Shown here: positions 57,190-64,000 of the stretch, piece by piece
Layout of the letters: every line of letters starts with the position of its first letter
How positions within the stretch are numbered: position 1 is the stretch's first letter
Assembly: GCA_016648135.1 (NCBI GenBank)
Contig: JADDOH010002652.1
Coordinates: 1 to 64,000 of the forward strand
DNA: 64,000 nucleotides
From: Agrypnia vestita
Lineage: Eukaryota; Arthropoda; Insecta; Trichoptera; Phryganeidae
Direction: 5' to 3'
Notes under the pieces: generated by a model
What the model was told of the DNA's origin: nothing
Database searches by the model: none
What the model saw: the letters and a program-made list of their open reading frames with translations, nothing else
Program-made: the position numbers and the translations under genes

Positions 57190-57300
57190 GTTTGTCTGGA
57201 CGGAATCTTATAATCGATATTTCACCCGCTTCCCAATGTCCAATCGAGCTAAAATTTTGCACTCAGACGTGTTTTCGATGATAATAAATGAATTATCTTA
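57190..57300 (+). repeat. Repeat shared with 23700-23830
   Basis: TTCCCAATGTCCAATCGAGC, TAAAATTTTGCAC and ATTATTAATCAATTAAT-like text recall the earlier copy. Typical of non-coding arthropod repeats of LINE or Helitron origin. Confidence 0.45.
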
Positions 57301-58116
57301 AATTATTAATCAATTAATCCATCTTAATTAACTAACTAAAATTTTATATGGGAAATTGGTGAATGAGCTCACCAAAAGATGGCAATAGTTTCGTACTGAA
57401 GTGCTTTTGTTCGCTGGGTACTATTAGTACTAAAAAATAGAAAATTATTTTACACGAATTTTCCACATATTTAAATTTTCGGCAAAAATTTTTTTGCCTC
57501 CAAACAAGAGCGTGAGCGTTTTCTCTCCACCAAAAAAAGGATTTTCTAAACTTTGTTAATATCGTTAGCGCCCACTTTTTATTTGGAGAGTGAGTCAAAC
57601 ATTTTTTGGCCGAAAACTTATTTTTTACTTTTTAGTACCTCATTTAAATACTTGCGTGGTTTAAATTTATTTTTCATATAATATGAATATTTTGAAAGAT
57701 CATTTTTTCAAAATCGTAAATAAAGAAATCTGTTATTTGAAGTCAGATATTTGAAAATTGGAACATTGCAATGCAGCCATGATGTAATTCAAAAGAAGTC
57801 ATATAAAAAAAGGAAAATATTATTTGATTCTCTGAAATCTAATTGATCTCTTATAAATGTGCATTTTTTAAAAATAAATTATATTTTTTTATGTTTTATC
57901 TTTATATTAATTATTGCGTTTATATTAGTTGAGCTACGGATAAATTAAAGATGAACTGCACTCAAGGTAACACGATAATTATATTCAGGCATACTCAATT
58001 AATATTTGGTATTAAAATATAATATTTGATCCTCTTTTTTAATTATTATCGTAAACCTAAGCCTACTTTAAGCTATTTAAGAAATATACCTGAATGAAAG
58101 TGCCGACTAAAATAGA
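57301..58116. other. AT-rich stretch, nothing recognised
   Basis: An 84-codon minus-strand frame (57344-57598) has a plausible basic/aromatic composition but no family features. Confidence 0.4.
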
Positions 58117-58136
58117 TTAGGTTAGGTTAGGTTAGG
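58117..58136 (+). repeat. Four TTAGG units
   Basis: TTAGGTTAGGTTAGGTTAGG, the telomeric repeat unit of many insects, here as a short interstitial run. Confidence 0.9.
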
Positions 58137-58479
58137 AAATATATAACCACAAAAATTAGTCACTCAAAATTTAAATAGACGAAAAATCATTTTAATGAAA
58201 TCGAATTATAAAAAAGTATCAAAATTTAATATATTTATTGCTCATTTCTTCAAGCTTTGGGGCCCAACAAGTAATTATCAAACATAATTTCTATATCTCA
58301 AACATTTTTTGTGTAGCTCTAAACAGATACAAATATTGATTGATTTGATTTATTATTTAAAGAGGATCAATCGTTAAAAAAGATGATCGTTCAGATTTTT
58401 TGCTTGCTGTTTCTGCCAAATTAAAATGATCATTTAAATAAATGCATAAAAAAATGACAATTCCTTAGTGCACCACTAC

Positions 58480-58640
58480 AGCAGAACTGGCCGAGACGAA
58501 AGCCTTTTCCTGACTGGTGGATTGTTTTATTTATGACCTAGCGGCATCCGCTCGCATGGAGCTGGGAGCGCTGCACCACCGCCCTCAGTCACCGTCACGC
58601 CGCGTCACGCAGAGATAACCGCGAGATTTAGCGGAAACAA
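58480..58640. promoter_or_regulatory. GC-richer island (candidate regulatory DNA)
   Basis: CGGCATCCGCTCGCATGGAG and GTCACGCCGCGTCACGCAG in AT-rich surroundings. No coding frame. Inference by composition. Confidence 0.25.
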
Positions 58641-58674
58641 AGTCTGACATCTCTCGAAAATAACTAGAACTTAT

Positions 58675-58711
58675 CACGGACAAAAAGTCACAATATTACT
58701 TTTTGTCCGTG
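58675..58711. repeat. Perfect 14-bp hairpin
   Basis: CACGGACAAAAAGT (58675-58688) pairs with 58698-58711 around 9 bases. It lies 34 bp before the next inverted-repeat element. Confidence 0.85.
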
Positions 58712-58744
58712 GTTTGACAAGTCTTCTGGCTTTGTTATTATTAT

Positions 58745-59189
58745 GAAAACATTAATAACCTCGCAAGACTATATTCCTGCCTTGATTATGATTCGAAAAT
58801 GTTTGAGCGTGCGACATCAAAGTTTGCATTTTTATTTCAATATTTCTGACTTATTTTATGTAATACGTTGGTCTATCATTACAATAGCTTATATTAAATA
58901 TGGAAAAATCATTCCCTTTAATACAAGTCAAATAAAATAATAAAAACCAATGGAAAAAATCCAATTGGAATGTATGCAGGGTTTTAATAATTTTATTGAA
59001 CTTGCATCGATATAAGTTACTTTAATGATAGTTTAACGTTTTGTAAAATATAAGTCAGAAATATTTAAAAAAATGCAAACTTTGATATTGCATAACTCCA
59101 TAACTATTGATATTAGGTCATGGCTGCTTGAATATTTTCAACTTGTAATCAAGGCAGGAATATAGACCTGCGAGGTTATTAATGTTTTC
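58745..59189. mobile_element. Terminal-inverted-repeat element, 445 bp
   Basis: Outer arms (about 58745-58870 and 59048-59189) share GAAAACATTAATAACCTCGC, CTATATTCCTGCCTTGATTA and ATCAAAGTTTGCATTTTT in opposite orientation. The right arm carries an extra segment around 59095-59135. The 65-codon frame at 58743-58940 lies across the left arm and is not a gene. Superfamily unknown. Confidence 0.82.
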
Positions 59190-59277
59190 TAAACAACCCT
59201 ATTATGAATATTATTTTTTAACATCATTGTAAATACTTGCGGTTATTAATTTTAATAAAATTCTTTATTAACTTTGT

Positions 59278-59320
59278 TTAACCGGTTTCGGGAACAGTGA
59301 TTTTCTTCAAAATGTTGGCC
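59278..59320 (-). ncRNA. Hammerhead-like module, degenerate, single copy
   Basis: Minus strand: TTGAAGA (59310-59304), weak hairpin, GAA (59289-59287), self-complementary ACCGGT (59286-59281), T (59280). It shares GAAACCGGTT with the 7.8-kb foldback. The hairpin is poor (three pairs) and no inverted partner is seen nearby. Confidence 0.25.
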
Positions 59321-60359
59321 TTAAATGGGATCATTTGGAATCATTAGAAATAAATAAAGCATGTAAATTTAGCTAATTAAAATATGATAAATAATCAACC
59401 AATGTTATTTTCGCACATCTTTTCACTATCACATGTTTTTACATTTACAGTCAGGTTTTAGAATTTTTTTAAATTATTTATAAAATATAATATTTTGACA
59501 AAATGATAATAATTGTACATTTCTAAGGTAGTGATTTATCTATTCCAAAAAAAATAAATGTAGGAAAAAAACAAAACAAAGATTTCATTTATAATTAATT
59601 AATAAGAAATTGGTTTATAATAGAGAAAAATATCCTTTATTTTGGACAAATTCTGACGACTATCGAAAAAAGGTCATATTATTTGATAAATTGAGTAAAT
59701 ATGTTTGGTCAACATTAAATGGAAATTAATAAGCGACTTTATTAATTAATAAAGTCACTATTCTTGAATTCACACTATTTTGCAACTAATCACTCGATTA
59801 TGAACTCTTTGACGGGCTATAATGCTGGTATGACAATAAAAATTGATCTTATCTTATGAAATAAATACAAAGCTTTGACGAACAAATTTTTAATTAAATT
59901 TTATGTTGACTTTTATGAGGCGAAACTAGGTACTTACCGTAAAAATTAAGAATTCTTATCTGATCCAAAGAGTCATGGGTTGATTCCCGACGGGTGCAAA
60001 ATAAAATTGATTTTTCCCTGATAAAATCTATTATACAGGGCCCAGGCATTGCGATTGTTTTTAATATGAAAAAATATCGATATAAGAATGGTTCGCAAGA
60101 ATCGCACACAGGGATGCATTTTAAAAATAAAATTAACTATAAGAAAAAAACAATAAATCTTTCTCATGAGTCATAAAATAAGCCAAATTTACAGATTAAC
60201 TACAAAATTTATTATAGATTAGATCATATTATATCAAAATTTATTATAGACACGGCCGGGAAAGCTAGAGACACGAAGTAACCTCAACTTTAGTCAAAGC
60301 TTTCATGAGAAGATTGTAGACTTCATTGATTCAAGATTGTAGATTGTAGATTCATTGTA
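59321..60359. other. AT-rich stretch, nothing recognised
   Basis: No gene. Opposing short frames at 59894-60176 are mutual shadows. Confidence 0.45.
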
Positions 60360-60428
60360 GACGCGTGGCGAGACAGAAAAGTGTGGCGTTCTATCCTACC
60401 CCGTGGAGAAACGGCATGATGGTAAGTT
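60360..60428 (+). mobile_element. LINE 3' tail family T, copy 3 (very short)
   Basis: AGTGTGGCGTTCTATCCT followed by GAAACGGCATGATGGTAAG matches the last 70 bp of 13012-13283 and 10950-11255. Confidence 0.65.
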
Positions 60429-60501
60429 ACCTACAAAACTTATGACACACAAGATAACATACAGTTAATAACGCGTAGTTTAAATTATAATTGGATCTTT
60501 A

Positions 60502-61403
60502 TTAAGGGGGGGTAAGGTTTTTAACTTTTTTTTTGCATTTTATTTTTAATTTTCTAAATAAATGTATAACATCGCAAGAATATTGTGTCAAAATTTCAAG
60601 TCAATCGGAGCGAAATTGACGAAATTATGAACATTTGAGCGATGCTCAGACTGATCTTCTATACCTGCTCGGACAGCTAAGAGACGCGCTCACCTGAGGA
60701 CTACCGGACGTGCTATTGTATTGGAAGAGTTTTGCGTTGACAAGGACAAAAAGATGCTGATGATGAAAGCTCTTTGCTGAGTGAACATGGCATCGACGAT
60801 TATATGTAAGTATAAAATAAGTGATGAGTTTTATTTTGAATTTTACAGTGTGCAAAACTTTAAAGCGTTTTCCCCACATCTCACCTTTTCAAAGTCGGTG
60901 TCCATCATAACTTCAAAATTACTGCACCGATCCTTTTGAAAATTTGAACACTATTTCTGTAGATAATTTACGAGGTAACGCTGGAGACTTTTTTAAAAAT
61001 TTTTTAATAATTTTTATATTTTAATAACAAATTAGTCGATTTTTTTCGCAAAAAATCGCGTCCCTTCAAAGTGTTACAAAAAATTGAAATTTCAAAAAAC
61101 GCTCCCAGCGTTACCTGGGAAAACCTATTATCTAACGAATGAACTTTGATTTTTTGATTTCAGATGATCCAGCACCAAGTTATGATGGACACCGCAATTC
61201 TACTTTTTTCCGAGACACGTCCGAATAATTGCTGCCATTGCCGTATTTTTTAATATTTCTTCTTGAAAATTTTACACAATATTTTTCGAATGTCTTACTT
61301 TAATGTACTATTTGTTTTAATAAAGAGATTTTAACTGTGTCGTCACAAAAAATTCACAAAAACATGCCTTTTTTTGTACGAATTAACCTTACCCCCCCCT
61401 TAA
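60502..61403. mobile_element. TTAA-bounded inverted-repeat element, about 0.9 kb
   Basis: Left end TTAAGGGGGGGTAAGGTT (60502-) and right end AACCTTACCCCCCCCTTAA (to 61403) form inverted termini of about 15 bp inside TTAA. TTAA is the target site of piggyBac-like and some other cut-and-paste elements. The interior has no transposase-like frame; the 77-codon minus frame at 60646-60879 shows no features. So it would be non-autonomous. The G/C homopolymer ends are unusual for piggyBac, so the class is uncertain. Confidence 0.7.
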
Positions 61404-61697
61404 GAGACTATTGAAAGTTGTCATAAAATGTTTGTATTAATGTCACTGTAGGATTTGACAGTTACTGAAAATCTGTGCCAATTTGAAAAAGATAGCTGCC
61501 GAGCGATAAATTTTCTATGTATTTGGGTACAGACGTCACGCTCTGTTCTTAATTCAACGAGCAGCAGGAATAAATTTGTTAGGAGATAACTTTGAAGAGC
61601 CTGGGACATGATATAGTCACCAAAGCCTTCGCAAAATTCTGCGAAATTGGATGGAAGACTACTATTGCCGTGAGTACCTTTAAATAGCTGGTTATCG

Positions 61698-61874
61698 GTG
61701 TATATACAATACATGTATATATTTCGAGTCTCTGACCATGCGACTTTTCATGGCAGAAATGAAAATATTGTTTCTCAACTTCCGACACAGTTTGATGATG
61801 ATTTGATGAGCGTAGATCGGAAGAAGTGGAAAAGCGTCATCTTGAGCTCTGCAAGAGTTATACGGCCACCAGAA
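61698..61874 (+). CDS. Possible exon ending at a strong splice donor
   Basis: A plus-strand frame reads SDHATFHGRNENIVSQLPTQ, FDDDLMSVDRKKWKSVIL, SSARVIRPPE and is followed by GTAAGT (61875-61880), a near-ideal donor. A TTTCGAG at about 61726 could be the acceptor, though its pyrimidine tract is poor. Composition is balanced. No family recognised. Competing minus-strand frames (61421-61714, 97 codons, FAEFCEGFGDYIMSQALQ) also look coding-like, so strand is unsure. Confidence 0.28.
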
Positions 61875-61959
61875 GTAAGTACCTATAACTGGTTCCAACA
61901 ATGTTATAGCAACACCACCCTACCTTTTTATTCATAATCTATATAGCTCGAAAATGTGA

Positions 61960-62240
61960 AAAAAGAATTAGCTCGAACGGTCCAAACTGGCTCTCGGTAA
62001 AAGCGCCTCTCCAGCTCGATAAACCGATCGCATTAATTGTGTTATGATGCTAATAGTCCCGTTTGGGAGCAGCCGCCGGAACACCCGGTATTCCCTGCGG
62101 GCTCCGCTCCTTAATCGACGACAATAATTGTTTTCTGGAGTTCCGAAGATAGTTCCGCGGATTTTTGCACGGAGCTGGCGTGAGAACGGGAGAGCCGCGG
62201 GGAAGATGTTGTTGTAAGGACGGACGCTGAATGCTGAGAG
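61960..62240. promoter_or_regulatory. GC-richer island (candidate regulatory DNA)
   Basis: GCAGCCGCCGGAACACCCGG, CCTGCGGGCTCCGCTCC and GGGAGAGCCGCGGGGAAG within 280 bp. No coding frame seen. It follows the possible exon within 100 bp. Confidence 0.3.
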
Positions 62241-64000
62241 TCTTGGACAGGGTGGTTATGATTGCAATTCCAGATTTTTATTTTATTTTATACATTTAAT
62301 TTTTTTTATGACTTTACTAGTTTAGCTAGGTACCTTGACATGTTATAAATGTGGCGCTTGCATGCTTAGAATGTACTAACGTACTAATGCTCCAAAGGTT
62401 CGTGTTAGCCAAGTGTTTCTTTATTTGTCATTTGTTCGAATAAAATTGCTGCGAATCTGAATCTAAGATTAGGTACATTAAAATGTGAATAATACCTACA
62501 ATAATAGTGCGGCTGGAATAATATTAGATATTTTATTTCGATTTACGTAAACCCAGAATTTCAGGATTTAATAAGTTTATTTAAGTGTACGAATTGCTCT
62601 CGAGTGTTGTCTTTACAAAACTGTTATCAGCTATTCTTATTTCTATTTAGAAAAATATATGCGAGAACCGAGGGGTCTACGAATATTACATTTTCATTTA
62701 CATACCCGTATAAAAAAATGTATACTAAAAAATAAATAATAATAACAATGCCAGGAGCGTATGCGATTTTCACAACAGCTTCTTGTTAATAATAGTGCCC
62801 GGAGCAAATGCAATTTTCGCAGCACTACTTTTGAACTACTTAGTATCGTCACATGTAAGATTTGTTATTGTCTAATATCATTCGGAAAACTGCCGTATTA
62901 ACTTTTCATAAGTGAATCGAGACGAGTGAAAAACTTAAATTTTTTTTTGTGTCATGATTAAAATTGTTAGTCGTGCAGTAAGTGCTGCGTGTAAGTGGTG
63001 ATTTTTAGTAAACAGTCAGCGTTGGATCATTTATTTAACTGCTCGTGTTTTTATAACCTCTCAAATAATTAGTTTAAGTACCTGAAGTGATGTAATTGAC
63101 GCTTATGCATGTACTTTTCGAGGATTTTTTAACATTTCTTCCGTTGGAAAATCGAATGGCCCACACATGGAGTTTCTAAAATAAATAAGTATAATTAAAA
63201 TATAATATAAAAGAGAAAGGATTTTCTTAATTGCCATGTAGGTATGCGAGACCTTTTAAAGTAATGCGAGACCAGATTTATTGCTATTTTAAAATGGAAT
63301 GTTTTCTAGAAAATAAAAATACCTTGAATTTCTAGTGCGTTGATTTCGACACATTGTTCATTTTAAATCATACCATTTTTTTTGTTTTAATTTTGCTCGA
63401 CGTCACATTTCACAATTTTCTTCATTGTATTGTCAACTTTAACACTTAGGTAGTATTTGTTTATAATATTATTTTTATTAATTTAATTCTCATTCATTTT
63501 TTAATATTGTATATTGTGGTCTTAAATGGATGCTATAATAGGCTTAGGTTACACTCGGGTGGCCTTAGGCCACCTTCTTGAGAGTTCGCGTAGCTATACT
63601 TAGTATGGTAATATGAATATAAGTACATGAATTTTATACTTTGAAGCTTTATGTAATAACGACAGCTGAAATAACATTTTTTTTTAAATATCGTAAAAGA
63701 GTACGAAAGTGGTAAGATAAAGCTGATCTTTATGCATGTGAAATATAAGTTTAATTATTAAAAATGTACTTTGTACCGCTTATGTATTGAAAATATCAAC
63801 ATGATCGCTTTGTCAGGAAACAATGTTTACTAACAAATGAAGAATGAAAAATCAAAGTATAAACAATCAAAATATAAAAAAATAATATATGGGAAATTAA
63901 TATTAATTAAGTACTAACACAAAAATAAATTTAAAAAATAACTTTTTATGAAAAGGACATGGTTATTTATAATATTCAATTTACAATTAACGCTTTTTCT
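62241..64000. other. AT-rich DNA to the window end, nothing recognised
   Basis: A loose duplication (ATAATAACAATGCCAGGAGC... / AATAATAGTGCCCGGAGC...) occurs at about 62740-62830. No gene or known repeat noticed. Confidence 0.45.

Noticed and set aside
1..64000. CRISPR arrays, operons or bacterial systems
   Set aside because: No regularly spaced short repeats, no clustered long frames; base composition and transposons are of arthropod type.

Overview
The window looks like AT-rich non-coding nuclear DNA of an arthropod, most likely an insect (a moth or butterfly is plausible but not shown). Reasons: LINE, mariner, SINE and foldback families of insect type, a short TTAGG run, and no operons or long open frames. 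I found no host gene that I can name. The longest uninterrupted frames (about 100-150 codons) are mostly chance or transposon remnants. Only four short frames and one TATA-driven 52-codon frame look coding-like without being recognisable, and all are low confidence.

Layout. 0-10 kb: a mariner transposase tail runs off the left edge. Two tRNA-derived SINE copies follow, then a GC-richer island. Next is a composite LINE locus (4.56-7.60 kb) in which one LINE sits inside another, then a 197-bp foldback whose arms carry a hammerhead-ribozyme-like motif, and a decayed mariner. 10-17 kb: short interspersed elements, several LINE 3' ends, a 582-bp inverted-repeat element, and a three-layer nest (dispersed repeat, LINE with a 9-bp target duplication, three-armed foldback). 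17-35 kb: mostly gene-poor, with a putative LTR, LINE tails, a mariner split by a SINE, a MITE and scattered GC-richer islands. 35-45 kb: a repeat loaded with perfect heat-shock-element pentamers, a head-to-head foldback, a LINE reverse-transcriptase relic with a local inverted duplication, a candidate tiny gene and a 422-bp palindromic element. 45-64 kb: more SINEs and LINE tails, a 52-bp minisatellite, two further inverted-repeat elements, a TTAA-bounded element of about 0.9 kb, and a possible exon near the right end.

How it fits together. The sequence reads as a gene desert or very long intron shaped by 5'-truncated LINE insertion, SINE spread and an unusual number of head-to-head foldbacks. 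Several unrelated foldbacks and single repeats share one module: a CTGAWGA-like box, a hairpin, GAA, then a self-complementary hexamer followed by U or C. This is the layout of type I hammerhead ribozymes known from Penelope-like elements and retrozymes. GC-richer islands of 150-400 bp, spaced through the AT-rich background and without recognisable repeats, are candidates for conserved regulatory DNA.
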